A DNA stretch of 64,000 bases. Origin: Cranoglanis bouderius (lineage: Eukaryota > Chordata > Actinopteri > Siluriformes > Cranoglanididae). The stretch covers positions 17,221,501 to 17,285,500 of the forward strand of contig CM042541.1 in the NCBI GenBank assembly GCA_023630585.1, written 5' to 3'. The notes beneath the pieces were generated by a model. It made no database searches. It was not told where the DNA came from and saw nothing but the letters and a program-made list of their open reading frames with translations. Every line of letters begins with the position of its first letter. The first letter of the stretch is position 1. Positions 1 to 11,590 of this stretch are shown here, piece by piece. A program made the translations under genes and the position numbers.

Positions 1-142
1 TTATATCTCGCACAGTTGGAGTTATCTTGTCTGAACACAAAAATAAACAAACTGAACCACCAATTACTTTGTTAATAGGTTTAATACTACAGCAATGCTA
101 CTGTTTATCAGTTTGACTGACACTCTTTTTCTTGATACACTA

Positions 143-590
143 TATGGCCAAAAGTATGTGGACACCTGACCATCATACCAATATGTGGGCCTTCATCAAA
201 TTGTTGCCACAAAGATGGAAACAATTGTCTAGAATGTCTTTGTATGCAAACAATTGTCTAGAATATCTTTGTATGCTGTATCGTTAAGATTTCTCTTCAC
301 TGGAACTAAAGGGCCTACCTCAAACTTATTCCAGAATGACAATGCCCCTGTGCACAAAGCAAGCTCCATAAAGACATGGTTTGCCAAGGTTGGTGCGTAA
401 GAACACGAGTAGCCTGTAGAGACCTTACCTCAACCCCACTGAACACTTTTGGGATGAAACTTCCCTCAGTAATGCATTTGTGGCTGAGTGGGCACAAATC
501 ACCATAGCTACATTACAAAATCTAGTGGAAAGTCTTCTCTTTGTTATTGTAATGTTGACACTAAACACCACTTCCTGCATGCACACATAG
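143..590 (+). mobile_element. Tc1/mariner-like remnant
   Basis: The left part begins with a terminal-type sequence (tatatggccaaaagtatg) typical of fish Tc1/mariner-like elements. Near 335-400 the plus strand reads as a decayed catalytic segment (NDNAPVHKASSIKTWF) that then runs into stops. No open transposase remains and no right terminus was identified. The next element starts immediately after it. Confidence 0.6.
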
Positions 591-591
591 G

Positions 592-2190
592 TACAGTGCC
601 CTCCATTAATATTGGCACCCTTGGTATATATGAGCAAAGAAGGCTGTCTTTATTGTTTAACCTTTTGAAATTTTGTTTTAAAATAAATCACAAAAATACT
701 TTGCTCTCATTGATATCAAACAATTGCAAACACAACACAGGTTTATCCAAAAACTATCTTTGTTAAATATAGATGTGCAACAATTATAGGCACTCCTGTG
801 AATTCATATGAGAAAAATATATTTGTAGTATATGCACATTTTATGCTACATTTTTTGTACACCTTTGTGACTTGGAGCAGGAAATTGTACTACCATGACT
901 TCCTGTTTCACAGGGGTATAAATATGAGGTAACATATAGGCCAAATTCCCTTAGTCATTCATAACAATGGGTTAGACCAAGGAATATAGCTGTGATGTGC
1001 GGCAAAAGGTTGTTGAGCTTCACAAAATGGGAAGTGGCTATAAGAAAATAGCACAAGCATTGAAAATGCCCATTTCCACCATCAGAGCAATAGTTAAGAA
1101 GTTCTAGTCAACTGGAAATGTTATGAATCAACCTGGATTTGGACCTGTGTCTATTTTGTCTCAACGCACTGTGAAGAGGATGGTTCGAGTGGCCAAAAAA
1201 ATCTCCAAGGATCACAGCTGGAGAATTGCAGAAGTTAGTTGCATTTTGGGGTCAGAAAGTCTCCAAAACTACAATCTGCAGTCACCTATATAACAACAAG
1301 TTGTTTGGAAGGGTTTCAACAAAAAAGCCGCTACTCTCATCCGAAAACAAACTCAAGAGTCTTCAGTTTGCCAGACACTACTGGAACTTCAAATGGGATC
1401 GGGTTCTATGGTCAGATGAAACCAAAATAGAGCTTTTGGGCAATAAACACCAGAGATGGTTTTGGCGCACACAGAGAAGTAGCCATATGGAAAAGTATCT
1501 CATGTTAAATATGGTGGTGGCTCTTTAATGTTTTGGGGCTGTTTTTCTGCCAGAGGACCTGGACATTTTGTTAGGATACATGGCATCATGGACTCAATAT
1601 GTCAAATATCAACAGATATTAAATGAAAACCTCATTGCCTCTGCCAGAGAGCTTAAAACGGGCCGTGGTTGGATCTTCCAGCAGGACAATGATCCAAAAC
1701 ATACATCAAAATCAACACAAAAATGGTTTACTGAATACAAAATCAAGGTCCTGCCATGGCCATCCCAGTCCCCTGACTTGAAACCCATAGAAAAACTGAG
1801 AGGTGAACTAAAGAGGAGAGTCCACCAGTGTGGACCTCAGAATTTGAAGGATCTGGAGAGATTCTGTATGGAGGAATGGTCTCAGATCCCTTGCCATGTA
1901 TTTTCCAACCTCATCAGGCATTATAGGAGAAGACTCAGAGTTGTTATCTTGGCAAAGGGAGGTAACACAAAGTATTGACTAAAAGGGTGCCAATAATTGT
2001 TGCACACCTATATTTTACAAAGATTTTTTTTTATAAACTTGTTTGCAATTGTTTGATATCCATGAGAGCAGAGTATTTTTGTGAATTTTTTTTTAAACAA
2101 AAGATCAAAAAGTTAAAAAATAAAGAATTTTTCACAGCCTTCTTTGCTCATATTTACCAAGGGTGCCAATATTGGTGGGGGGTACTGTAT
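592..2190 (+). mobile_element. Full-length Tc1-like transposon, inactive (copy A)
   Basis: Long terminal inverted repeats of about 200 bp bound the element. The left end reads tacagtgccctcc and continues into a segment around 600-830. The right end (about 1985-2190) repeats this inverted and finishes at tactgtata, consistent with TA target use. Each arm carries a second inner copy of the ggcaccc/gtgccaat motif, an IR/DR-like layout. The enclosed transposase is broken by stops and frameshifts. A second copy of the same family lies at 21639-23050. Confidence 0.88.
967..1978 (+). pseudogene. Tc1-like transposase pseudogene
   Basis: The N-terminal helix-turn-helix region is readable from the ATG at 967 (VVELHKMGSGYKKIAQAL), but in-frame TAG codons occur at about codon 3 and again after the KKF motif. 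The first catalytic aspartate sits in VLWSDETK at about 1405-1430. A frameshift follows near 1528. The second aspartate is in QQDNDPKHTSK (1681-1710), and a SPDLKPIE motif carries the third acidic residue. The protein ends GGNTKY-stop at 1978. Lesions in at least three places mean no functional enzyme is encoded. Confidence 0.88.
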
Positions 2191-2199
2191 AGATGAATG

Positions 2200-3140
2200 A
2201 TGGATAACAAATTGAGAGAAAAGACAACACAGTGTCTTACAAAGGTGTTGGGCAACTAAAAGTCACAAGAAAATCTTCAGTGCATATTCTGAAATATTAA
2301 ATATGATTCATATCACTTTCATCCTCATCGACCTATACAGTGAGCCCTCGTGCCCTGTGGATGAGGGCATTGTCAAAAAGATATATATGTAGTTATACAT
2401 TTGAGTATGTCTTGATGTTATAACGTATTCTTTTTAAAAAAAAAAAAAAAAAATTATTATTATTATTTATTTTATTTTTTTTTTATATAATTTTAATATA
2501 ACTGGAAAAAAATGTGCATTGGCCACTGTCTGATGATCCTGGAATTACAGCAATGAAAAGCTTTTTTGAAGCAACAGGCAAAAATTTCAATTACAAACTG
2601 TTTTTCTTTCTTTTCTTTTTTTTTGCTATACAGATCACAAGATTGTAACACAGTTAATAGTTACTCAGTGCTATATGTAAACACATACAGTGAAAAAGTG
2701 GTACATGTTGACAAAATTATTATTCTATATATCATATATCTTATTCCATATATCAAGAAACACAAAGAACAGTTAAATCTATAAAACAAAAAAAAAAGTC
2801 AGTTAATTTGCACAAATTTGTGTGATTGCAAAACAGACAGATCTGATCAGTATTACTGTCTCTAACAACATTTAGATCCATTTAAATCTGCATGAGCGCC
2901 ATTAAACTAAAAGATTTAACAGATTATCTAGTACATCTGAAGTATTTCACAGATCAGTAGCAGCACGTTAAAAAGGCCTGAAAGGTTAAGATTAGAAGTG
3001 TCTCAGATTAATAAGTATGGTATTTCCAAAGTAATTCAATTAAAGACATTATTAGTTGGATTCCTATTTATAAACAGTGGGAGAAACAAAATTTGGCCTC
3101 AGTGACCAAACAGAGGCAAAGACTGTGTTTGGGAATGTTT
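2200..3140. other. AT-rich spacer without recognisable gene
   Basis: The stretch is AT-rich, with A and T homopolymer runs at 2436-2490. Short open frames here have no recognisable family signature. It includes the region 3' of the receptor gene on the minus strand. Confidence 0.5.
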
Positions 3141-3149
3141 TCATTCTGT

Positions 3150-4094
3150 CTAATTTCTTAAAGCCATGTTTTTAACACAGAACAATTTCTGAATATGCTT
3201 CCTTATTACCTGACCACTTATCCCATATATAATTGGATTGAACAGAGGAGGAAAAATCATAAAATATAAAGACATGAATGTCCGGAAATCATATGACAAA
3301 TAACTTGAATTTAGCCGACTTTGTATTATTTCAAAAAAGATTCCAATGAAATAATTCAAAACAGCAAGAAGGTGAGGTGTACATGTTTGGATGGCTTTGG
3401 TTTGACATTCTTTAGAAGAATGTATGCAAACACACAAAATCTGTACATAAGAAAATAAAATCATTAAAATCTGTGGAATCATGTAAACAGCCATAAGGCC
3501 AAGTCCAATTATGCTATGGATAGTGATGTCTGTGCAAGATTGCTTTATGAGTTCAAAATTTACACAGTGAGTCTTATCTATTATTTCTCTGCAAAAGGTT
3601 AAGCGCATTGTAAATGACTCATATATCAGAAAAGTAGCAAATGGATAAGCCCATGCAAAAAATATAAATACCTGAAGCTTTTTTGTTGACATCATATCAT
3701 GATAGTGAAGTGGGTAACAAATTGCAACATAACGGTCATAGCTCATAAAGGCCAATATAGTTAGCTCAATAATATTATAAGTGTGTAAACAGAAGATTTG
3801 TATGAGACAATTTGTTAAAGATATCTTATGCCTGTCAGTAGTAAAATTAAATAACAGATGAGGAATCAAACTTGTGCTGCCAAAGATACCATTATATGAC
3901 AGATTGCAAACAAAGATATACATTGGATTATGCAATGTTCTTTCAAAACAGATAATGGCAATCAGAAGTGAGTTCAGTATAAGAATTGCAGCATAGAGTA
4001 GGAGAAAAATAGAAAAGAACAAATGCTTCTGCTGGTCCATTACAAAATAGCCATCCAAAATGAATGTGGTAACACTTGATGTTTCATTTTCCAT
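3150..4094 (-). CDS. Olfactory receptor (class A GPCR), intact single exon
   Basis: This single uninterrupted 314-codon frame is the usual length for a vertebrate odorant receptor, a plasma-membrane chemoreceptor of sensory neurons. Features seen: an N-terminal glycosylation sequon (NET at residue 3), a hydrophobic TM1 (about 26-48), NPMYIFVCNLS at the TM2 entry (56-66), C96 before TM3, MSYDRYVAIC at the TM3/IC2 junction (117-126), a cysteine-rich second extracellular loop (C168, C177, C187), KAIQTCTPHL entering TM6 (233-242) and PLFNPIIYG in TM7 (283-291). The usual GN of TM1 reads LN. The family assignment is strong; subfamily and ligand cannot be read from the sequence. It stands alone in this window, whereas fish receptors are usually clustered. 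The start is the first ATG of the frame and leaves the normal short extracellular N-terminus. Confidence 0.93.
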   Translation of the reverse strand: MENETSSVTTFILDGYFVMDQQKHLFFSIFLLLYAAILILNSLLIAIICFERTLHNPMYIFVCNLSYNGIFGSTSLIPHLLFNFTTDRHKISLTNCLIQIFCLHTYNIIELTILAFMSYDRYVAICYPLHYHDMMSTKKLQVFIFFAWAYPFATFLIYESFTMRLTFCREIIDKTHCVNFELIKQSCTDITIHSIIGLGLMAVYMIPQILMILFSYVQILCVCIHSSKECQTKAIQTCTPHLLAVLNYFIGIFFEIIQSRLNSSYLSYDFRTFMSLYFMIFPPLFNPIIYGISGQVIRKHIQKLFCVKNMALRN

Positions 4095-4099
4095 TGTGT

Positions 4100-5420
4100 T
4101 TTACAGCCCTGATACAAAAGGAAGATAAATAAATAATAATTATAAAGATGATATTCACACATTAATATAATTAAGGCATATCATCTTTCTATATACAGTT
4201 TACTTTAATACTATTTGTTCCTATACTTTTATTCACCTAAAAATTCAAGCGTGGCCCCAGAGGTGCCATGTTCTAAAATATTTAACACGTTTAGATGTAA
4301 AATTATTAAATAAAAGCTGAAATTCTGATCTATCATCTCATATTCATCTTTTGATTTCAAACTCAAATGTCTTCAGTGTATAGCCAAAACAAAGAATTGG
4401 TGATACTAAGTAATGTTTAATTAATGATACTAATCAATATTTGATTCAGAAATTTGTAACAAAGTTTTCCATAAGAAATATTAATCTCATTACTATATTC
4501 TGTATCCATTAAAATTCAAAACTGTATTATTTCTCTGTTTATATCGCATATCTTTAATATATCTCATATTAATTTTAAAATTATTATGGAAAAAATACAG
4601 ACTTTACTGGAAACAGCAGTTGTCTGATATGTTTGGTTGGTTCTGAAATCATTTGCTTAAATCATTTGCTTAGCTGTCAAGCTGACTTTTATGCTTCATA
4701 AAAGTGGGATGGTCCACAATATTACCTTTCCTTGTAGCCTATCAGAAGTCTCTTGTCATATTAATACTGTGTAAATATTTAGATTTATAGATTATTTGCA
4801 TTGTGTGTTGCACATTATACTGAAATATTTAATGAGCCACTACAGAGCTGTTAATCCTTCATTACAGGAGAAAGTACTTGTGGTAAATTTCACCAGAAAT
4901 ATATAAAATATTTTTGGTTGGATAGAGTAACAAAGACTACATTCACCACTACTTTATTCAGTACATTATTGTTATTCAATAAAGCTTTTCAATTAAAGAT
5001 AATGCTATGACTACATGCTAAAAAAAAAAAAAAAAAAACCTAGTGTTAGCAGCACTTGCTAATATCCTCCTGGAAAAAACAGGAATCAAAAGAAAAAGTA
5101 TATACCAGAGCACAGGTGCTAAAATAATGAAAGGAAGGCCACAAGGCCTACAGAGGCTACAACATACTGACCTTCATGACCTTGGGCCTCATTTATCAAG
5201 TTGGATACAAATTTATTTATTTGTAAATTGTTTGTACAAGCATTTACACAAGAAATTACGTATTTAATGAAAATCCCATAAATTTGGAAAAACATTCTGT
5301 ACTACACTGCAAAGGAGTTGCTGCATTATAATATACGGATTACACTGTCAAGTTTAAATCACCATATTAATAGTGTAATTTAATACTATATTTCAATTAC
5401 ACAAACAAGCATCTCATCAA
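4100..5420. other. AT-rich spacer upstream of the receptor gene
   Basis: This is the 5' flank of the minus-strand receptor gene. It has an A run near 5021-5038 and no convincing coding sequence, transposon terminus or RNA gene. Confidence 0.5.
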
Positions 5421-5424
5421 ACCT

Positions 5425-6641
5425 TGCAGTTGATGGGGTACAACAGCAGAATTCAGCAAGAATCTGAGGCTATCATGGGCACAAGACCATATGGCCAATA
5501 CCATACAGCAGTTTAACAGGACAGGTTCCACTCAGAACAGGCCTCGCCATGGTCGACCAAAGAAGTTGAGTGCACGTGCTCAGTATCATATCCAGAGGTT
5601 GGCTTTGCAGAATAGACGTATGAGTGCTGCCAGCATTGCTGCAGAGGTTGAAGGGGTGGGGGGGTCAGCCTGTCAGTGCTCAGACCATACGCCGCACACT
5701 GCATCAAATTGGTCTGCATGGCTGTCATCCCAGAAGGAAGCCTCTTCTAAAGATGATGCACAAGAAAGCCCGCAAACAGTTTGCTGAAGACAAGCAGACT
5801 AAGGTCATGGATTACTGGAACCATGTCCTGTGGTCTGATGAGACCAAGATAAACTTATTTGGTTCAGATGGTGTCAAGCGTGTGTGGTGGCAACCAGGTG
5901 AGGAGTACAAAGACAAGTGTGTCTTACCTACAGTCAAGCATGGTGGTGGAAGTGTCATGGCCTGGGGCTGCATGAGTGCTGCCAGCACTGGGGAGCTACA
6001 GTTCATTGAGGGAACCATGAATTCCAACATGTACTGTGACATACTGAAGCAGAGCATGATCCCCTCCCTTCGGAAACTGGGTCACAGGGCAGTATTTCAA
6101 CATGATAATGACCCCAAACACACCTCCAAGACGACCACTGCCTTATTAAAGAAGCTGAGAGTAAAGGTGATGGACTGGCCAAGCATGTCTCCAGACCTAA
6201 ACCCTATTGAGCATCTGTGGGGCATCCTCAAACGGAAGCGAAAGGTCTCTAACATCCACCAGCTCTGTGATGTCGCCATGGAGGAGTGGAAGAGGACTCC
6301 AGTGGCAACCTGTGAAGCTCTGGTGAACTCCATGCCCAACAATGTTAAGGCAGTGCTGGAAAATAATGGTGGCCACAAAAAATATTGACACTTTGGGCCC
6401 AATTTGGACATTTTCACTTAGGGGTGTACTCACTTTTGTTGCCAGCAGTTTAGACATTAATGGCTGTGTGTTGAGTTATTTTTAGGGGACTGCAAATTTA
6501 CACTGTTATACAAGCTGTACACTCACTACTTTACATTGTAGCAAAGTGTCATTTCTTCAGTGTTGTCCCATGAAAAGACATAATAAAATATTTACAAAAA
6601 TGTGAGGGGTGTACTCACTTTTGTGAGATACTGTATATATA
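5425..6641 (+). mobile_element. Tc1-like transposon, 5'-truncated
   Basis: The right end is well preserved: two copies of the gtgtactcacttttgt motif (6424-6440 and 6606-6622), the outer one running to tactgtatat near 6641. No matching left inverted repeat is present. The first ~65 bp (5425-5490) look like part of a different Tc1-type element, so the left side is a junction or truncation. It lies directly against the DIRS element that follows. Confidence 0.8.
5491..6388 (+). pseudogene. Tc1-like transposase, near-intact with one frameshift
   Basis: The frame starting at 5491 gives the linker and second HTH region (GRPKKLSARAQYHIQRLALQ). At the G-rich tract 5652-5663 the reading frame shifts, and the following frame continues uninterrupted for over 240 codons to the stop at 6388. 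The catalytic triad context is complete: VLWSDETK, FQHDNDPKHTSK and SPDLNPIEHLWG. The KHGGGSVMAWGCMS glycine-rich box is intact. Only one slip plus the missing first ~50 residues separate it from a complete reading frame, making it the youngest-looking transposase of the window. Confidence 0.88.
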
Positions 6642-6779
6642 TCATGGGCGCCATCTCCTCCTCAGATTTATTTTTTTTCAAGAAGCGATTTATCCCGTTT
6701 TCTCGAAGAGCTATTTTTGTTGGAAATTGTGTGTTTCTGCGATTGCATTGAGCAGACTTGTCTCCTTGCAGTGAAGCAC

Positions 6780-8205
6780 ATGGAATTTAAGAAGTACATT
6801 CCGCCATGCTCTTGCTTAATAACAAGTGGAGACACTCATGGTAAGTGTGTGAAATGCCTTGGCGTCTCTCATGCTAGAGCGGCGCTGCATGACGTTTCTT
6901 ACATTGTGCACACTGTGAAAACCTGTCAGTGAAAGTGCTGCGTTCCTGACTCACTTTCTTTCATAAATCAAAAGACATGTCATGTATCCCCTGCCACTCA
7001 GTTTCTGAGGATGCTGAGGCCCCTCACGAGACCGAGCCTTGGGGATCCGACAGCAAGTGTGAGGCAATGGAGAGTGAGCAGGCGGATTTCCCCCTTTTTC
7101 TCACCCGAATGCAGCACCCACATGAGTTCTCCAGTTGAATTCACGTGAAGCCTGGAAGCATGCCATGCCATTTCTTTTGGTCTGGATGATATTCTGTTCA
7201 CCAATGTGTCTGATTCTGAGGATTATGGCACTAGTCCGGCTGATGCGCTCCCGCTTAGCGGCCAGGAGGTGTGGCCTTCGGTGGCATATACTGAGCTCAC
7301 TGACGTTCTCTCTTGTGCTGTCTCTCGACTGGCCTGGGCAGGTTCAGCGAGGTGAGCCTTCTAAATTGAACGAGCACTTCCTGCCTGGCCCTCACTCATG
7401 CACAGTGCGTAGACAGCTGCCATTCTTTCCTGATCTCCATGAAGAGATCACGAAATCATGGAAGCAGCTGTTCTCAGCGAGCATTACAAATGCGGCTGCC
7501 TCTGACTTCACCAACATTGTGAGTTCAGTGGAGCGGGTGTACGCTTGCATGCCAGCAGTTGAAGAGACGCTAGCTGTCCATCTCTCACCATCTCTGGCCT
7601 CCTCGTGGAAGACTCGGCCTGTACTGCCTACAAAGCCCTGTAGGACAACTTCCGCGCTGATCAGCAAGTCCTATATGGCTGCTGGTCAGGCTGGTATGGC
7701 GCTGCACGCTATGGCTGTGTTACAGGCCTACCAGGCAGATGTCCTTAAGGACATGGATGAAGGAGCTGGTTTGACACTGGAGGCAGTCAAAGCGCTTCGA
7801 AGAGTGACTGATTTGGTGCTAAGAGCGACAAAACATACCACTCACGCAGTCAGACGCTCCATGGCAGGTTTGCTCGCAGCGGAGAGACATCTCTGGTTAA
7901 ATCTACCAGACATAAGAGACTGGGACAAAGCCTTCCTTTTAAAGGCTCCAATCTCGCAGTCTGGTCTTTTAGGCGATGCAATAAGTGCGGTCATCAAAAG
8001 TTTCCGCACAGCAAAACAACAGTTCACAGCATTCAGGCAGCTCATTCCACGAAGAGCCCAAGAGCCTGCTTTGGGCCCAGCTGCTTTGGGCCGTCCAAGA
8101 GAAAGCTCTCTCCAGTGCCCTAAGGAGGCCCAAAAGAGTGACGATCCAGTTTCCCAGGCCCCGAAACATTCCGAAACACCCCCCTCGCCCACACCCCAGA
8201 GTTAG
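6780..8205 (+). pseudogene. DIRS gag-like region
   Basis: A Cys/His segment (PPCSCLITSGDTHGKCVKC, followed by LGVSHARAAL) opens the region near 6804-6880 and resembles the small zinc-binding motif at the start of fish DIRS ORF1. After frame breaks, an open frame at 7135-8205 runs through a helical, leucine- and alanine-rich region (for example DMDEGAGLTLEAVKALRRV) and a proline-rich tail. ORF1 of DIRS elements is thought to be the structural protein. Here the frame is open for 356 codons, but its start is separated from the zinc motif by stops. Confidence 0.6.
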
Positions 8206-8859
8206 TGTTCAAATCGGTAAAATGTATTTGCCTTTTTCCGTGCCACCCTCCACAGCCTTGTCAGTCTGTACCACCATTAAATGTGCCCCGGTTGGCAGCA
8301 AGTTCCTTGTACAGCCAGTACAACGAAATACGTCCGGTGTCTGCGCGACATTGCCCTTGGTGTCCGGAAGTTACGCCTCACGTTGAATGCCGATGCTGCG
8401 CTGGTGGAGTGTCGTGCCCCCATACTACATGCTGGGCCCCTTCCATCGAGTCAGATCACTCTTCCTATGTTTTTCCCTGCTGTGCACGCACTTCAGGGAA
8501 ACGTTTGAAGGATCTGGCCTATGCAGAGGCACAAAGCAATTTTATACCCCTCATATCTCAGTCACTTGTGGTTGGGGATGCTGGAGACTTTCCCCCTGCT
8601 ACAGAGTGACTCCATTGTCTTTGGAGGACTTCAGTGGTGTAGGCACTATGTTGAGTCCTATTCTGAAGCATCTTATGCCTCTTTCGACCTACGGGGCAGT
8701 GCGGAAACTTCTTCCAGGGGTGTCTCCATGGGTTCTACGAACCATACAACAGGGGTATACCATCCAGTTTCGGTGCAATCCACCTTGCCTCAACGGAGTG
8801 CTCCCTTCGTGTGTGAAGGTAGAACAAGTTCCTGTTTTAGAGCAAGAAGTCCTCTCGCT

Positions 8860-9740
8860 CTTGCAAAAAGTTTTGATAGAGGAAGTTCCTCCTTCAGAGG
8901 TACAGAGCGGGTTTTAAAGCTGCTATTTTCTTGTAACAAAGAAGGATGGAGGTCTGCGTCCTATTCTGGACCTGTGTCGCCTGAACTACATGCTTGCAAA
9001 GCACAGTTTGAAGATGCACACAGACACAATATATTCTAATGCAGATACAACCTGCATTGTTTGAGACTGGTTTGTCACGATAGATCTGAAAGATAGATAT
9101 TTTCACATTTAGATTGTTCAGAGACACAGGAAGTTCCTCAGGTTTGCTTTTGGGGCAAAGCATTCCAATTTCAGGTGCTTCCTTTCTCTCTAGCACTGGC
9201 ACCTTGCATGTTCACAAAGTGATTGGATGCTACTTTGGCTCTGCTGAGATTCCAAGGCATCCGTGTGCTGAACTAACTAACTGATATTAGTGCAGTCAGC
9301 GGAACTGGCTTGCCAGCACATGGACAGAGTCCTCAGTCATTTGTGAGAGTTGGGCCTCAGACCGAATTACCAGAAGAGCACTCTTCTGCCGAGGCAACAG
9401 ACCATTTTTCTCGGAGTGCAGCTAGACTCATGCTTGATGCAGGCACAACTGGCTCCTGCTTGTGTGGTATCTCTTCATGCCTGCCTGACTCATTTCAGGT
9501 TAGGTCAAAGTGCCAGTGTGGGTCTGTGTCGCAGGCTGGTGTGTCTCATGGCAGCTGCCTCATCGGTGCTTTGTTGGGCCTGCTTCATTTGAGACCATTT
9601 CAATGGTGGGCAAAATCCATAGCGCTTCATCCCTCCTGGCCTGCTCACCGTTTAATAAGAGTCTCACACAGATGCCTTCAAGCTCTTGCTATTTGGAAAC
9701 ATCCTACATTTCTAATTCGAGGAGTTCCTAAATGAGGCAT
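8860..9740 (+). pseudogene. DIRS reverse transcriptase region
   Basis: Near 8930-9020 one frame reads KKDGGLRPILDLCRLNY, the classic RT fingers motif. Around 9075-9100 a second reads TIDLKDRYFHI, the box with the first catalytic aspartate. RHRKFLRFAFG follows near 9122-9155. The expected YxDD box region (about 9240-9300) is damaged and reads LN-stop-LTD. From 9310 on, frames give QKSTLLPRQQTIFLGVQLDS, the palm/thumb segment after the active site. At least three frame changes occur, so it is non-functional. Confidence 0.78.
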
Positions 9741-9749
9741 TCACCATCT

Positions 9750-10145
9750 GAAAGTGATTACGACGGACGATTCACTAAACAGCTTCGGTGCGATCTGCGA
9801 CGGTCACCCAGCCTATGGGGTCTGGGAGGGCAGACATCTCTCTTGGCACATAAATCGCCTGGAGATGTTGACAGTTCACTTGGCTCTGAGCCAGTTTCTT
9901 CCTGTACTTCTGCACCACCGTGTCATTGTCAGGTCAGACAATATGACGGTGGTATCGCACATAAACCGCCAAGGGGGGGATTACGGTCGTGCCACATGTC
10001 TCTGCTTGTGTGTCATATTCTTCTCTGAACACAGAACAAGTTTCTGTCTCTGAGAGCACTGCATGTAATCGGTGTTGTCAATCTGGCAGCAGACAGATTT
10101 CCTGTTGAGGATCAGACTGAGGTCTGGGGAATGGATGTTCACCCT
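9750..10145 (+). pseudogene. DIRS RNase H region
   Basis: The frame at 9754-10053 begins with a TTDDS segment where family members carry the first catalytic aspartate (TTDAS-type). It continues WEGRHLSWHINRLEMLTVHL, including the catalytic glutamate in the LEML helix, and then VRSDNMTVVSHINRQGG with the third aspartate. All three acidic positions remain visible, although the frame breaks at 10025-10055. Confidence 0.75.
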
Positions 10146-10149
10146 CAGG

Positions 10150-11400
10150 CAGTGAACCTGATTTGGCAACATTTCAGCAGAGCAGAGGTGGATCTGTTCG
10201 CTTCAAGCGAGACAGCCCAGTGTCTTCTTTGGTTCTCTCTGTCACACCCAGCGTCTTTGGGAATAGATGCCTTGGCACATGCATGGCCAAGATAAGGCGT
10301 TCCCATGCCTGTATGCGTTCCCACCACTCAGACTGATCCTGTCAGTCTGAGCAGAGTACGAAGTGCGTCTTTTGCTTGTGCCACCGCTATGGCCATCTCG
10401 AGTGTGGTTTTCGGATCTAGTCTCTCTACCGGAAGCCTTCCCTTGGGAGATTCTGGTCAGAGACGATCTGTTGACACAGATACAAGGGAAGATTTGGCAT
10501 CCGAGGATGTGGAAGATTTGGGTTTGGCCACTGAACGGAGCTATCTGATCAATTTCAGTCTTTCTGCTGGAGTGCAAGAGAATTCGGAATGCTTGGGCTC
10601 CTTCCACAAGGAAGTTGTATGCCCATAAATGGAGAGTGTTTGCATCCTGGTGCAAGAATTGCAATGAGGATCCAGTCCACTGCCCAGTGGGTGCAGTGCT
10701 GGAATTTCTTCGGGGAAATTTTTCTGCTGGTGCAGCCGTAACCACTTTGAGAGTCTATGTAGCAACTATTGCTGCTGAACATGTCCAAGAGATGTTTCCT
10801 TGGGAAGTCATATACTGATTTCCTGTTTTATGCACAGAGTGAGACAGTTGAGGCCTTTCCACCTGGCTAATGTGCCTTTTTAAGAAGGTCTTATGGAGCC
10901 TATGGAGTCAGCCTCTGAAAAGGTTCTGACATTTAAGGTGGTGCTTTTGATGGTCTTGACATCTCTCAAGCACATTGGTGACCTGCAGACTCTATCAGTG
11001 AGCACTTCGTGCTTATTTAAGGTCTTTTTGCGACCTAGATTAGATTACCTAAGGTTGATTCCACTCCTTTTAACTCTCAAGTAGTGGTCCTGCAGTCATT
11101 TTCTCCTCTGCCTTTCGCACTGCAGGAAGAAGAGAGACTGTACAGGCTTTGCCAAGTAAATCGGATCGACTCTTCCATTTGTTTTGCTGGTAGCTGCAAG
11201 GGGCTTGCTGCCACAAAATAGAGAATGTCACATTGGGAGAGGTGATTTTTTTTTTAGTCTATGAGGCGTGTGGTGCTTCTTCGCCTGTAGGTGTTATTCT
11301 AAGGCTCTTTTAAAGGGAGTTTCTTTGTATGACATTTGCATGGCGGCAGGTTGGTCCTCTACACACACCTTTGTCAGGTTTTACAATCTGGACATGAACT
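10150..11400 (+). pseudogene. DIRS methyltransferase-like and tyrosine recombinase region
   Basis: The 10165-10290 segment reads IWQHFSRAEVDLFASSETAQ and then DALAHAWP, the post-RNase H domain of DIRS elements. After breaks, 10600-10815 carries a recombinase N-terminal, core-binding-like stretch (KWRVFASWCKNCNEDPVHCP). The terminal segment 11310-11395 reads DICMAAGWSSTHTFVRFYNL, whose final tyrosine occupies the expected nucleophile position. Intervening stops and a T run near 11247 inactivate it. Confidence 0.72.
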
Positions 11401-11590
11401 GGGGTAGTGGTAGCACAGTGGTTAAGGCATTGGTCTACTGCTCAGAAGATCATGAGTTCAAACCCCAGCACCACCAAGCTACCACTGTTGGGCCCTTGAG
11501 CAAGGCCCTTAATCCTCAACAGCTCAGCTTTATAAAATGAGATAAATGTAAGTTGCTCTGGATAAGAGTGTCTGCCAAATGCTGTAAACT
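11400..11590 (+). mobile_element. tRNA-derived SINE inserted in the DIRS element
   Basis: A Pol III A-box-like tggtagcacagtggttaagg is followed about 35 bp later by a B-box-like gagttcaaacccc. The body has cactgttgggcccttgagca and the tail ends ctctggataagagtgtctgc and caaatgctgtaaa. The same body and tail recur at 34655-34832 and 44160-44320. It interrupts the DIRS sequence just after the recombinase. Confidence 0.8.
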
